This document shows positions 21,508-33,139 of a DNA stretch of 64,000 nt, one piece after another. Source of the DNA: Hordeum vulgare subsp. vulgare (Eukaryota > Streptophyta > Magnoliopsida > Poales > Poaceae). Numbering within the stretch: the stretch's first letter is position 1; every line of letters starts with the position of its first letter. Location of the stretch: contig NC_058518.1 in NCBI RefSeq assembly GCF_904849725.1, positions 217,012,741 through 217,076,740 of the forward strand. The letters are read 5' to 3'. The translations under genes and the position numbers were made by a program. The notes under the pieces were generated by a model. The model made no database searches. It saw only the letters and a program-made list of their open reading frames with translations, and was not told the DNA's origin.

Positions 21508-24500
21508 TAAATTATTATTTTAACAACAGTCATTCAATCATTTCAAGTTCTCCAACACTCCTAATTTGGATTTGCACAACAAGTCCCCAATTTAGGAGGG
21601 ATGCTCTACACCGAAGACTTCATTTGAATCCTATTGTTCAAAAGACTTCTAAAAACCACACATTAATTATTTTTGAAGTTATGTTTCTATATTATTTAAA
21701 TACCATTTTTGAGGCCAAAAATGGTATTTCATACGGAAAAAATATTTTCTTGCTTCGAAAATATTTGAGAAAAATTAGGGAAACTCAATGGACATATATT
21801 TTCCATACATAAGAGTTTAAACACATGGTTTTTCATGTCTACATTGTCAACTTTGCTCAAATGAGCTCAAACTTGGTGAATCCTACTAATTTTGTTCATC
21901 ATTTAATCTTGTTAAAGCTCACTGCAAGTGGTGATGTTTATCTTGCTCAAACGAGCATCAAACACCTTCTTGTGATTTTGGAAAACTACTACTTTCACCC
22001 CTTACAACATTCCCCTTCACTCCAAATTTTTACCACAAGCCCGTAAAGTTATCCTTCATGTGCTGCACAGAGATCCAGCTCTGGTTCAATGTTAGGAGTG
22101 GACAAATCCCCAATTAAACCCCTGATTCACCCTGGTAGAGACTTTCTCCCCCTCTTCCTTTGACCACAACCTCCTTCCTCGGCTCCAAATCATCCAAGGG
22201 GTATCCACATCCCCCAGATACTAGTGGAGAAGGTGGAACGTGCCACATCACGCCATCATGCCATGTCATGCCAAAACTGCACTCTGGACGCACTACACTA
22301 TGCACCCGCACATTGGGAGGCCAGCCCTGAGCAACTTTGGCCCCCTCCGACTATCCCCCGAGCCCCACTCGACGGTAGAGACCATGCGCCACGTCATGCC
22401 CCTCCTATCTCCCCTTCTTCTCCCCTTACGAAGTGTGCCCCCTACCGGCCAAATCGGTCAGATGGATCCCGCCACCGGGGCACACCAGGAGCAAGCTCCA
22501 GCTCCTCCTGGTCCTTTACCCAACCCCAGACATCATCCACAAATACTACAGACGCACCCCTAAGTCCCCTCTCCTCCCTTAGATGTCGCCACTGTCTCGT
22601 AGGCGCACGAGCTTTCTGTGAACCATGCCCCCACTATAAAACGCAACCCCGGTTCTCCCTCTCCCTCCCTTCGACCTCCTGCTACTCCTCATTGCACCCC
22701 TGAACAACCCACTCATAGACAGAGGCCCCCGAGCTCGATATCGAGTTCCGGATCCACCACATAGCCCGGGTACAAGGACGCTCCGACTCTCATTTCTTCT
22801 CCATTGGAACCGGAACAGCTTCCTGATGCTTCTCCTTCTCTTCCCTGTTCGCTTGCTATAGGATTCGGCCTCTGTGACCACCCTGCCGTAGCGCCTCCGC
22901 CACGGGACCTCATCGTCGGTGTCTCCCTGCACCCTGATTTCTCCCTCCACCACCAGTCGAACAACGACTCGCCCTAGACCAATTTCCAGCCCTACATGCC
23001 CTCGTCGTGCCCTGTGCCATTGTCAGCTCGCCGCCCTCTCTGTCGCGAGGTTATAGATGACAAGTGGGGGCCACCTGTCATCCTCACGGCTCCCACACCT
23101 CCCCTCGCTGCCACTAGCGGCTGGGCCCCGCGTATCGGGTTAAAACCCTGGTGGGTGTGCTCTCTTGGCCCACCTGAGTTGGTTCGCTTGTTGGGCTGAT
23201 TTGGCGAGCAACTTCCGGCGGATGAACTGTGGCATTTTTATTATACTTTTAATTTCTTTTTTTCAAAAATATCACAGGGGTGAATATTTATTCAAATTCA
23301 AATATTCCTCTACCAAAAATCTTGTAATACTATGTTGTATTTTAGCGTGCCACTAGTGTAATTTTTACAATATGTTGCATGCACTATTTTATTTTAAAAC
23401 CCTGTTTTGGGTATTTTAGCACTCTGTTAAGATAGTTTCGGCAACTTTTTATAGTCCAAAAACAAGACCGAATAATTTTTACAGAGCCTATACTCATCCT
23501 AGTATTTTACAAAAATGGTGTGACATTTTTGTGAGTAGATTATTTTCTCTAGTTTTGGTTGAGTGCTTATTTTTGGCCGTTTATACTGCGATGATAGATT
23601 GCATTGCCGATGAGGGACCTGGACGAGAAGACTTTGAAGACTCCAGAGACTTTGCTGACCAAGGAAAGCGGCCCCTTGACCATGTCTAAGAGAATACTTT
23701 CTTGCATGTCATATTTAGCATTTTATTCCGATGCATAAGGCCATGTTGAATCGGTAACTACCTCGGTGAGGTGTTCCTGATAGTTTCTCTATGACACTTG
23801 CACTTCGGCATAACCCTACCTACCTAGGAGGGTTATGTGGGAGGGTGTAGTTAGGTTGCTTGTACTACTACACATGGGATTGGGTACATGCATGGACACG
23901 GCAAAACAAGATGATTTCAAACGTTTTACGAAAACCCCGCCGGGTGCCACTAATGCACGTGGGTGATGTGTTGAGCTAGGTAACCACTTCATAAGGGAGT
24001 GGTATACCGAGGCTAGTTGTGTTAGTGGTTTCTAAAAACCATATTAGATTTAAGATTTGACGACCATCCCAACCTTAAACGTAGAAGCACAATACACCTT
24101 ATGGGACGAGTCTTTGCTGATTACTATGGTCGGTGCTAGTAGAGAGCCCGCATTACTAGTGGCAGGAGTGGCATGGTCTCTATCGAGATGGGTTCGTGGC
24201 AAGAAAGGGCGACCATGGGTTGTTTTCACAAACACCGGGCACACCCTTGCATGCCCTCATGGATGATAAGTGTGATGTACATCACAAGGTATTGTCACCA
24301 ACGAGTGGTCTTTTTACTAGTATCGTCATGGGAAAAGTGATGTTCGGGTACTTACCTCGGGTATTAGAAATGCCGCGAGTCGTGTCCTGACACGGAAGTT
24401 TCCCAACTCTTCTGGGTAAAGTGTGCAACCTCTAGAGATTATAAAACTATTCTAATAGCCGTGTCCACGGTCAAGGACAGTTGGGTGGTGTTGCTTAAAC

Positions 24501-24700
24501 TACGTCCAGGAGATTTCACATAAACCAACTGTGTGTGTGTCGGGGGGTGGGTGGTAGTATGAATGATAAGTTAACTTATATGAGTTGGCATGATGGGTGA
24601 ACATGGGTTGTTCAGCCCTTAGTTGATATTCAAATCTGGAACCCATTTGCATGGTTATCACTTACCTTATGATGAGTGCCGCACGAGAAGTTGATCATGT
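21508..24700 (+). repeat. 5' LTR of chromovirus H, truncated at both ends
   Basis: It is collinear with 42226-45340, beginning at an AAATTATTATTTTAAC block about 220 bases inside the LTR. It includes the GC-rich leader (22220-23220) with TATAAAA at 22635-22641 and then AT-rich sequence. Beyond 24230 it continues past the point where the 3' copy is interrupted, including the palindrome CCGTGTCCACGG (about 24459-24470) also seen in chromovirus I. The right limit, about 24700, is uncertain by tens of bases. Pro/Arg-rich ORFs in the leader have no domain support. Confidence 0.7.
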
Positions 24701-24739
24701 CTTTGCACTAGGGAAGTCTTGTTTTGTCGACACCTCTCT

Positions 24740-26338
24740 CTCTAAACATGTGGGCATATTTATTGATCTCGGCTTTCGCTTGAGGACAAGCGAAGTCTAA
24801 GCTTGGGAGAGTTGATACGTCCATTTTGCATCATGCTTTCATGTTGATATTTATCGCTTTATGGGTTGTTATTACACCTCACGATACAATACTTATGCCT
24901 TTTCTCTTTTATTTTGCAAGGTTTACATGAAGAGGGAGAATGCCGGCAGTTGGAATTCTGGCCCAAAAAAGGAGCAAGTTTGAGATACCTATTTTGCGCA
25001 ACTCCAAAAGCCGTGAAAATCAACAAGGAATTATTTTGGAATTTATAAAAAATACTGGGTCGAAGAAGTACCAGAGGGGAGCCAGCAGGAGGCCACAAGC
25101 CTGCTAGGCGTGGCCTACCCGCCAGGTCGCACCTAGGGGTCTTGTGGGCTCCCAGTTGGCCCTCTGCCCCCCCCTCTTTTTCTACAAGGAGGGTTTCATT
25201 CTAGAAAAAATCAGGAGGAGGCTTTCGGGAGGAATCGCCGCCACCACGAGGCGGAACTTGAGCAGAACCAATCTAGAGCTCCGGTAGGGTCGTCCTGTCG
25301 GGGAAACTTCCCTCCCGGAGGGGGAAATCATCGCCATCGTCATCACCAACACTCCTCTCATCGTAGGGGACTCATCACCATCAACATGTTCATTAGCACC
25401 ATCTCATCTCCAAACCCTAGTTCATCTCTTGTAACCAATCTCCGTCTCGCGACTCCAATTGGTACTTGTAAGGTTGCTAGTAGTGTTAATTACTCTTTGT
25501 AGTTGATGCTATTTGGATTACTTGGAGGAAGATTATATGTTCGGATCCTTGATGCTATTCATTACCTCTCTGGTCATGAATATGATTATGCTTTGTGAGT
25601 AGTTACTTTTGTTCCTGAAGACATGGGATAAGTCATGCTATAAGTAGTCATGTGAATTTGGTATTCGTTTGATATTTTGATGCATTGTATGCTGTTTTTC
25701 CTCTAGTGGTGTTATATGAACGTCGACTACATAACACTTCACCCTTATTTGGGCCTAGAGGAAGGGATTGGGAAGTAATAAGTAGATGATGGGTTGCTAG
25801 AGTGACAAAAGCTTAAACCCTAGTTTATGCGTTGCTTCGTAAGGCGCTGATTTGGATCCACTAGTTTAATGCTATGGTTAGACTTTGTCTTAATTCTTAT
25901 TTCGTAGTTGCGGATGCTTGCGAGAGGGGTTAATCGTAAGTGGGAGGTTTGTCCAAGTAAGGGCCGCACCCAAGCACCGGTCCACCCACATATCAAACTA
26001 TCAAAGTAGCGAACGTGAATCGTATGAACATGATGAAAACTAGCTTGACAGAAATTCCCATGCATCCTCGGGAGCGCTTTACCTCCTATAAGAGTTTGTC
26101 CAGGCTTGCCCCTTGCTACAAAAGGGATTGGGCCACTTTTCTGCACCGTTGTTACTATTGTTACTTGCTATTTGCTACGAATCATCTTACCACACAACTT
26201 CCTATTACCGACAATTTCAGTGCTTGGAGAGATTACCTTGCTGAAAACCACTTGTCAGATCCTTCTGCTCCTCGTTGGGTTCGACACTCTTACTTATCGA
26301 AAGGACTACGATAGATCCCCTATACTTGTGGTTAATCA
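24740..26338 (+). mobile_element. WHAM-like Athila-type element: 3' internal tail plus 3' LTR
   Basis: A short internal tail ends CTTGAGGACAAGCGAAGTCT then AAGCTTGGGAGAG (polypurine tract). The LTR (24813-26338, 1,526 bp) starts TGATACGTCCATTTTGCATC and ends CTTGTGGTTAATCA. After 26338 the RT of chromovirus H begins within about ten bases. No 5' LTR or coding region remains, so this is the 3' remnant of an insertion that lost its left side together with H gag and protease. Confidence 0.75.
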
Positions 26339-26343
26339 GTGTT

Positions 26344-27050
26344 CTGCAAGATCGCTCTCAGGTCTGTGTATTAACAATCGATGATAAGACCCGAGGATAT
26401 CCCAAAGACAGTGTTTGTGACCAGATATGGCCTGTATGAGTAAACATTCATGCCATCTGGGTTAACCAATGCTCCAGCCTATTTCATGTACCTCATGAAC
26501 ATAGTCTTCAGGGAGTATCCACACAAGTTTGTCATTGTCTTTATCGACTACATAGTCGTGTTCTCCAAGTTTCAAGAAGAACATGATCAACACTTGAGGA
26601 TGGTTTTGGGAAAACTTCGAGAGCACCACCTTTATGCCAATTTCAGGAAGTGTGAATTCTGGCAGCATAAAGTTGGGTTTTTGGGCCATGTGTTGATAGC
26701 AGATGGATTTTCAGTTGACCCTGCCAAGATTGAAGCTGTGACAAAGTGGCAATCACCGACCAACGTGAAGGAAGACAAGAGCTTCCTTAGACTCGCGGGT
26801 TACTACCGCAAGTTTGTGAGAGGATTATCAAGAATTGCATGACCTATGTATCAACTCTTGAAGAAGGACGAGAAGTTTGAATCGACACCGAAGTGTGAGG
26901 AAAGCTTCCAAGAGCTCAAGAAGAGGTCGACAACGGCCCTAGTTTTTGCCACCCCTAATATTCACATGGTGTTTGTGACATATTGTGATTCATCAAGGAC
27001 CAGGCATGGTGGTGTCCTGATGCAAGAAGAAAGAGGGGTGGAATATTTGT
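26344..27050 (+). pseudogene. pol: Chromovirus H reverse transcriptase and start of RNase H
   Basis: The first frame gives RPEDIPKTVFVTRYGLYE (after two stops), then FMPSGLTNAPAYFMYLMN, then the palm loop VIVFIDYIVVFSK, and then the connection domain with VGFLGHVLIADGFSVDP. In this family the catalytic site is FIDD or YxDD; here the second Asp codon is TAC (26549-26551), so polymerase activity is lost. A stop follows at about 26842. The RNase H domain starts with VTYCDSSRTRHGGVLMQEE, keeping its first Asp, and is cut at 27050 by chromovirus I. The domain resumes at 40136 in phase. Confidence 0.85.
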
Positions 27051-28359
27051 TGTAACACCCAAAATTTTCAACTTGATTTCTTGACTTTTGAATTGTTTTC
27101 AAAATGGATTTAAAAAAATTTGGTTTTAATAAAAAGTCTTGAATTTCTTTGAAAATTTCTTTAAGAAAATCTTTGGAGCTTTCTTTTCTCAAACATGCCT
27201 CGCTTGAAAAGGATTCTTTTAGCCTCTTCTCAAAATGAATTGGTTTGGGGGAATCTTTTATTCTGATATAAAACCTGGAAATTAATTTCTATAGGTTCAG
27301 TTGTCAATTTCCTTCAAGATTTCATAATCCTCCATTCTGATTTAAACCCTTTGAAACTTCTCTCACATCTACGTCTTCATTTTCATTGATTTCCCAAAGT
27401 TTTAGAAGGGTTTAACCACCTTTCATATTTTATTTCAAATAAAAGTATTTTCTGTAATCAGATTGGACCCCAGCAAATTTACAAACGATCTCATTTATTC
27501 CTTTGGAATTTGAAACCCAAACTCCGACCCTTAGAAGGCCTTAGTACCCACAACCCATTTCACCAAAAACCTTGGAGTCACCAGTTTGAAAAGTTCAAAT
27601 TTAATTTGACTAAAGTTTGACCCAAAAGACTGTGTTTTCAATAAAAAACTGACTAAAACATGTTCAAAAATTCTCGAAATTTGTAGGCAGTCTCTGCACT
27701 CAATGAGAGATCACCCCAAAAAATTTCAGCTCAAAATATTTTGGCCATGTGCCACTTTCATTTGGTCGAACACCTAGCATGCACTGCAACCCTATCACTA
27801 AACTTGATTCAGTCTAACATTCAAAGTTCAGTGTTTCAGTTAGTGCACAGTGTCAATCACCATAGTATTGATGGGAGTTGCTCAATCATGTGCCCAAGCT
27901 TATCCACGCGACGCGTATCATCTTGCACCCTTGCTGGCGTCGGTGGTGAGCTGGACGAGCCAGTCAGCTCCGGCAGCAGCATGTGTAGCGACTGCTAGGG
28001 CCATCAGAGCCTCCCCTGCTGCAGCTCCCTGCCGCTCGGCACCGCCCCTTGCACCTGAATGCTCTGCGTGTCCCTGGCCCCTGGGCACGCCGTGTTTTCT
28101 GTCGCCACGTCCCGGGCAGAGCACAACACGAAGTCTATTGCCACCGTTCACAGTGAGACCCACATGGTTGAGCCGCGTCTTGCGTCGATGGCTACCCACA
28201 TGGTCGAGCCGCGTCTTGCGTCGATGGCTACTCAATCTTGACCAAAAATGGACCCCCTAGCTGAGTAGGTACCGACCCAACTACCTAACCATCTGACTAA
28301 CCTCCTAGATCACCGGAATCGCTCGACGTAGTTTAGAACTGCGACGTGTCTCTCGAGCC

Positions 28360-28369
28360 TATATAAAAA
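28360..28369 (+). promoter_or_regulatory. TATA box in LTR of chromovirus I
   Basis: TATATAAAAA lies upstream of the conserved AGCTGCCGAACCCATCACCC leader. The 3' LTR has TATAAATA in the same place (37769-37776). Confidence 0.6.
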
Positions 28370-28523
28370 GAGCCCCCTCCGAGCTGCCGAACCCATCACC
28401 CACTCCACCACACTCCATCCCCACTCTGAAGTGTGCCCAATCCAGAGAAGGTCCTCAGAGAGGTCTTCTTCCCCAACTCCGTCCACTCCGATCCTCCACT
28501 GACCTCGACAGCATTCGAGCAGG

Positions 28524-28607
28524 GTGAGTGGGGATGAGACTCCGTGAGATGTTAGGTAACCTCCTAGTGGTTCTCTCCTCCTAAGCCCCCCTCCGATTTG
28601 ATTGCAG
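28524..28607 (+). other. Putative leader intron inside the LTR
   Basis: The donor GTGAGT at 28524 follows a GAGCAGG context, and the acceptor TTTGATTGCAG ends at 28607 after a pyrimidine-rich run. The 3' LTR keeps both borders (37929-38013, GTGAGC ... GATCGCAG) despite many other changes. Splicing is inferred from conserved borders and the place downstream of the TATA box. Confidence 0.4.
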
Positions 28608-29993
28608 GCGAGCCCCACGGTGCAAGGTCGACATTGACGTAGAGCCTCCCCCTCGACCCAATCCAATTCTCACCGATGCGCGAGAATACAGTGAGTGCGT
28701 AGGTGCCCTCGGTTGGCTCTCCCCTTCGTCTGTCGCCGTCAGCAACCACCGCATGCCTCTGGCGCCGGTGAGTTCAAACCTGACAGGATGGGACCCCTCG
28801 TCAGGGTTCTTTCTTATTGAAACGTTTTTCCTGAAGGTGTTTTCGCCAGAAGCCGCCTTCGAGGCAGGGTAACGTATTTTCTTTCTCGCATTTTGAGTTT
28901 TCTCAAAATAGCCCTTGGACAACTTCTATTTTATTACAGAACGGTCCCTTATCTTGTTTTGCTTATAACTATTAATCTATAACGGATTTTGAATTGATTC
29001 CTTTTGCATAATATTTCGATGAGGGTCTAGTTTATTTTCAGGTTTATTTGAAATTATTTGGAGACAGTAGCTTGACCTCAATCCTTATGATGATATGTGT
29101 TATATGACGTAGATTCTAACGAGGGAAACGTCGACGTTAACTTCACCGAGCTTGATCCCGACTACGTGGAACCATGCAAGCATGTTTGAACTTTTGATGT
29201 GTTGCTTTCTCACCAACAAAAAATTAACATTCATATATTAAATTATTCAAGCATATTGCATATATCATAATCAAAGTCAAAACATGACTATGGCAAGTGA
29301 TGGGTTATGGCATGGTCATGAAAAGTGCATAATTTTGATGGGAAGAAAATAATAACTCCAGTATCGACCTAGATTGAGTCATGTCATTGTCTTACTTTCA
29401 GTATCGTGATACTACCATTTCCTAAATGAGGATGCGGTATAGTCGGTCGTAGGCCTATTATCAGTCGCACACCAAGTAGAGGGGCCAGGATGAAGGTATC
29501 CATGGCCCTGGACTAAATCCAGTCATCCGGTCAGGGGGCATGGGTGTTTCCGGTCTCGGAGCGAGAATGAGGGCACTCCCTTGTAGCACGCGATATAAAT
29601 TTGATCCCATGCTAGTCGAGGTCGGAGCCTCCCCATCTTATGATTTTGCCCTAGCAGCGTAGTCCGGGTGAAGCGGGGCTTCGCGGGGGTAAAATGGGTG
29701 TGTGATGATTTTGAGTGTCTGCTTCTAAAATACCGTGCGTGGGATTAGTTATATGGACTATCGGAACCCGTGGGCTATGGGCAAAGAGTAAACCCTCTGC
29801 ATATTCAAAACTATTCGAGTAGCCGTGTCCACAGTTAAGGATGGTGGTTTGGTAGCTCAAGTGTCGGTCTTTGGAGTACAAGTTGGTTTGACAATAATGG
29901 TTGTGGATATCTAATGGTATTGTGCAAAAAATTATTAGTAACAACTTTGTTCTAAAATTAACCTGAAGGTTGGTTGTACCTCCCACATAAATA

Positions 29994-30209
29994 TTATTTA
30001 TTTTATGCCCTTTCTGTGGTGTCGCTAAGACGCCCGACTGCGACCTGTTATTTATTTTATGCTCTTTATGCGGTGTCTCTAAGACGCCCGACTGGGGCAT
30101 GTTATATATTTTATGCCCTTTCCGTGGTCTTGTTAAGATGCCCGACTGTGGCTTGTTATTTTTATTATGCCCTGTATGAGGAGTCTCTTAGACGCTCGAT
30201 GGTTGTAAT
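29994..30209 (+). repeat. 54-bp tandem array in the 5' LTR (four units)
   Basis: Units begin at 29994, 30048, 30102 and 30156, each with a TTATTTATTTTATGCCC start and a GTGTCGCTAAGACGCCCGAC core. The fourth unit is the most divergent. The 3' LTR carries the same four units (39238, 39292, 39346, 39400). Since 54 is a multiple of three, the array reads as an 18-residue repeat in one frame, which looks like a by-product. Confidence 0.9.
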
Positions 30210-30886
30210 CTAAAACTTATTAACCTTTCGAGGCATCACTCCACACACCCGATCGGTGCATTTTTACTTTTCTGTTGGGATATCTCGAGAGGATTACCGC
30301 ACGATTTCTCCACTAACTTAATTTATTTGTGACACCTCTATTTGATAAATTATGATCTGAACCACGCATATTAATAATTAACTGCATGCATATCATCTTT
30401 TGTGCAAACTGTTTGCGAGTACTTTTCGAAGTACTCAATGGATTTTTGATGTGGCGAGATATGGATGAAGGAGATCTCATGGATGAATAGTTCGATGTCT
30501 AGAGGATTCCCGATCAGTCTTGCGATCCTAGAGTTTGCCGCTGTATTATTTCACCGCTTCCACCACCACGAATAAATAGTCAAGTGTCTCTCTGACGCTT
30601 GGCGCATAGTAGTACTTGTCATGTCACATTACTATGATGTGACGTACAACTCTTATTACGAGTAGTAGAGTTATCCCATTACCACTATAACATATCCATC
30701 TGTGTGAGACTTGGAGATGTTGTAATAAATTATAGAGCAACCTCTGCTCTACTTTGTACAATATTAAGTACTACTGGTTTTGTGTATCAAGATGAGTCTA
30801 TAAGTGGGAAATATTTGTCTACACTAGTGACACACATGGATGATTGTCAATAAATTATTGTATTTGGAAACCGGTCGTGACAACCT

Positions 30887-30898
30887 TGGTATCAGAGC
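30887..30898 (+). other. Primer-binding site (initiator Met-tRNA)
   Basis: TGGTATCAGAGC starts four bases after the LTR end. It is a perfect match to the usual plant Met-tRNA primer site. Confidence 0.9.
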
Positions 30899-31035
30899 CA
30901 GGCTGACTGTAGGAAACTCCTAGGCACGATCGTTAACTGATAGAGTTGTTTTATTATTCTACATGCTGTAGATATTTAATATAAGTCAACATATATTTAT
31001 GTTATGACTATAATAAAATTTTGTCTACTATGTAG

Positions 31036-31563
31036 ATGGCTGGCAGCGGTTGCCCGTCCCAGGTGTTCGCCAACGAGCCGACGGGATTTTCCCAACTTCT
31101 TTTCGTCATTGCCAAGATCGCGAGTGGACCGACGACTCGCACCGAGTACACTTTCTACCTCCACAAGATTGGCAACTCCCCGACTATGATTCAGGTGTCG
31201 GTGCATTTTATTGGTGGGCGACCGGAGGCCCGTCTTCTTTGTTTTGTCGGGAGAGCCATGCCTACGGAGAGGCAGGATATTAAGATGGCAGCCAGGGAGG
31301 CGATTGCCCGTCTCTGGGACACCCTCCCAGTGACGAAGACTCGTCCTTATCACTACATGCCATGTCACGTGTCGTACACGAGTCACTATGCTTTTGCCTG
31401 CCCCAGAGGAGAGGAAGATGATGCTATTGGGATGCTCGTACAATACCTCATAGTCTTGGAGTCAGCCTTTGACGACTTAGTGGATGACTTGGTGGCTGCT
31501 CGCATGGAGGCCCTTACTCGTCCTCACAGGAGGATTGAGATCCTTCGCCCCGCACCACCTTAG
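31036..31563 (+). CDS. Extra 5' ORF of chromovirus I (unknown function), intact 175 codons
   Basis: The ATG at 31036 lies about 140 bases after the primer site and the frame is open to the stop at 31561-31563. It begins MAGSGCPSQVFANEPTGFSQ and contains EYTFYLHKIGNSPTMIQVSV, FIGGRPEARLLCFVGRAMP and YHYMPCHVSYTSHYAFACP, then a helical, acidic C-terminal third (VLESAFDDLVDDLVAARME). I recognise this as a recurrent hypothetical ORF upstream of gag in grass Tekay-type chromoviruses; no biochemical role is known to me. It is the only full ORF in this element without a stop or frameshift. A Ser/Pro-rich continuation (31564-31850) in other frames may be the original C-terminus after a stop. Confidence 0.65.
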   Translation: MAGSGCPSQVFANEPTGFSQLLFVIAKIASGPTTRTEYTFYLHKIGNSPTMIQVSVHFIGGRPEARLLCFVGRAMPTERQDIKMAAREAIARLWDTLPVTKTRPYHYMPCHVSYTSHYAFACPRGEEDDAIGMLVQYLIVLESAFDDLVDDLVAARMEALTRPHRRIEILRPAPP

Positions 31564-32119
31564 TAATACCCATCTTCCTCTGCTTCATGCACTCTACCAG
31601 CTCAGCTTCGCCGCCAGCTGCCTTCGGTTGAAGAGTTCAATCAAGTTATTGTTCCTGCCCCCATTAGAGCTGCTATGCCTGCCATTCCGGTTCATGCTTC
31701 GCCATCTCGTGCAGTCCGCTAGAGCCCGTGCTAGAGGAAGTGGACTCCCCAACACCTCATCTGGGACTTTCCCTGGGCCAGCCGATCCAGGTCCCTTCCG
31801 TCTCCACCTAGAGATGATGCAACAGATCGTCTGTGTGCTTGTATGATATGTATGATGGTGTGCTCCTAGACTGAAGGGAAGTAGTCGTGTTGCATCAACT
31901 AGGACGAGGAGAAGTGCACTAGCTTAAATAACATGTCACGCATACGAGAGTACGACATTAGTGATATGTATAATTATGTACCACAGTCCTTCTCCAAACG
32001 TGACGGTTATTTTATGAAAAGGACTTTCACAGTGTTTCCGTGGATAAAATTTTATTTTTATTTTCCTTGAGCTTGGGTTTCTCGTTTTGTTTTTGTGGCA
32101 TTAAACCAGCTTTGAGAAA
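31564..32119 (+). other. Linker between the extra ORF and gag
   Basis: The first 250 bases contain decayed coding text (QLRRQLPSVEEFNQVI in another frame) that may have belonged to the extra ORF. The rest has a CGTGACGGTTATTTT-type leader ending just before the gag start. No other feature is seen. Confidence 0.4.
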
Positions 32120-33121
32120 ATGAGCCGTCTTTGGACACGCACCATGCTAGGAATGCAGGGAGAGAATCAATCTGCTGAGACACGAAATGATTTCACTCAA
32201 GGACAGTCAAGCCGTCACGAGAGCGACCCAACATTTTTGGAAGTCTGTCGTCTTTATGAAAAGAGCCAGCAATACGATCACGAGATGATGACCCAACTGA
32301 TGAATATGGGAAATCAGCATGGGCCACACCCACAACACTCCGCCAACATTTTTGCACACCAACAAACCTATGGAAGCAGGAAGCTTATTATTGTGCAATG
32401 TTCCGACCATGAGAAGGTACTCTACACACCTCACTATCTGACTGGAGCCGCAACCTCGTGAAAGGAAAATATTCTCCGCGTGCAACCTAACGAGAACAAC
32501 ATCACATGGGCTGAATTCAAGGAGAGTTTCCGTGGGGTGCACATTCCAAACAGCATCATGAAAATCAAGAAGAGGGAATTTGAAGACCTCAAACAAAGGA
32601 GTTCAATTGTAGTGGAATATTTGGACCAGTATAATCAACTATCCCATTATGCAAGTGAATACTATAAGATAGAAGAGAAAAGAATGGAGAAGTTCCTGGA
32701 TAGACTCGCCCCAACATTGAAATGCCAGCTGGTCGTTTATAGCTTTCCAGATTTCAAAACACTTGTGGACAAGGCCAATATGCTTGACGCCGAACGTCAC
32801 AGCCTGGACAACATTCGTAAACACCGTCATAATAACTCGGCACCAACTCCCAACATCAAGCACAAGACTAAGGAAACAAAGAATCAAACTCCTCACGCCC
32901 CAACTTCAACCAACAAAGTCAACACCCACTTTTATGCGAGGAACAAGGATTTTACTCCCTGCCCCGCTATCACATGTTTCGCCAGCGGAGAGGCTAGACA
33001 CTTCGCCCGACAGTGCCAAAAGGTCAGGATGGTGCAATTAAAACAAACACTCCCAGATTTGACCCAGCACCCAAGCGCAACAACTTCAACCCCAGCAACA
33101 ATCATAGGAAGGGTCAAATAA
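32120..33121 (+). pseudogene. gag: Chromovirus I gag with broken zinc knuckle
   Basis: ATG at 32120 opens MSRLWTRTMLGMQGENQSAE. After an Arg/Gln-rich N-terminus a TGA stop (about 32459) interrupts, and the frame changes. The second piece (32480-33121) has ITWAEFKESFRGVHIPNSIM, the typical retrotransposon capsid motif, and RSSIVVEYLDQYNQLSHYAS. A Lys/Pro/Thr-rich linker leads to the nucleocapsid knuckle (32975-33016): C-F-A-S-G-E-A-R-H-F-A-R-Q-C. The usual second Cys is Ser and the Gly before the His is Arg, so zinc binding is probably lost. Gag normally forms the cytoplasmic virus-like particle. Confidence 0.85.
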
Positions 33122-33139
33122 ATCTTGTCACCAAATAAG

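Larger units (their letters stand above)
27051..30882 (+). repeat. 5' LTR of chromovirus I (3,832 bp)
   Basis: It starts TGTAACACCCAAAATTTT and ends GGTCGTGACA. It is collinear with 36497-40130. By hand count the first ~215 aligned bases show about 23 differences, so the copies are old. It contains a TATA box, a putative leader intron and a four-unit 54-bp tandem array. A segment of roughly 230 bp at about 28620-28850 has no counterpart in the 3' LTR. ORFs inside have no domain support. Confidence 0.92.

Noticed and set aside
22224..22953. Pro-rich ORFs of 107-159 codons on both strands
   Set aside because: They lie in the GC-rich leader of the H 5' LTR. The matching part of the 3' LTR (43380-44150) has different frames open, so no protein is conserved.
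24529..24546. Short TG microsatellite followed by a G-rich run
   Set aside because: Too short to be more than simple sequence.
27850..28260. 136-codon ORF and its antisense partner
   Set aside because: Inside the LTR of element I and not kept in the 3' LTR.
29651..30100. 149-codon minus-strand ORF
   Set aside because: It crosses the 54-bp tandem array of an LTR. Its length comes from the repeat period being a multiple of three.
29994..30209. CRISPR-like periodic repeat
   Set aside because: The repeats are contiguous 54-bp tandem units without unique spacers, in a plant LTR.
31004..31443. 148-codon minus-strand ORF opposite the extra 5' ORF
   Set aside because: Mirror frame of the real plus-strand ORF with no motif of its own.
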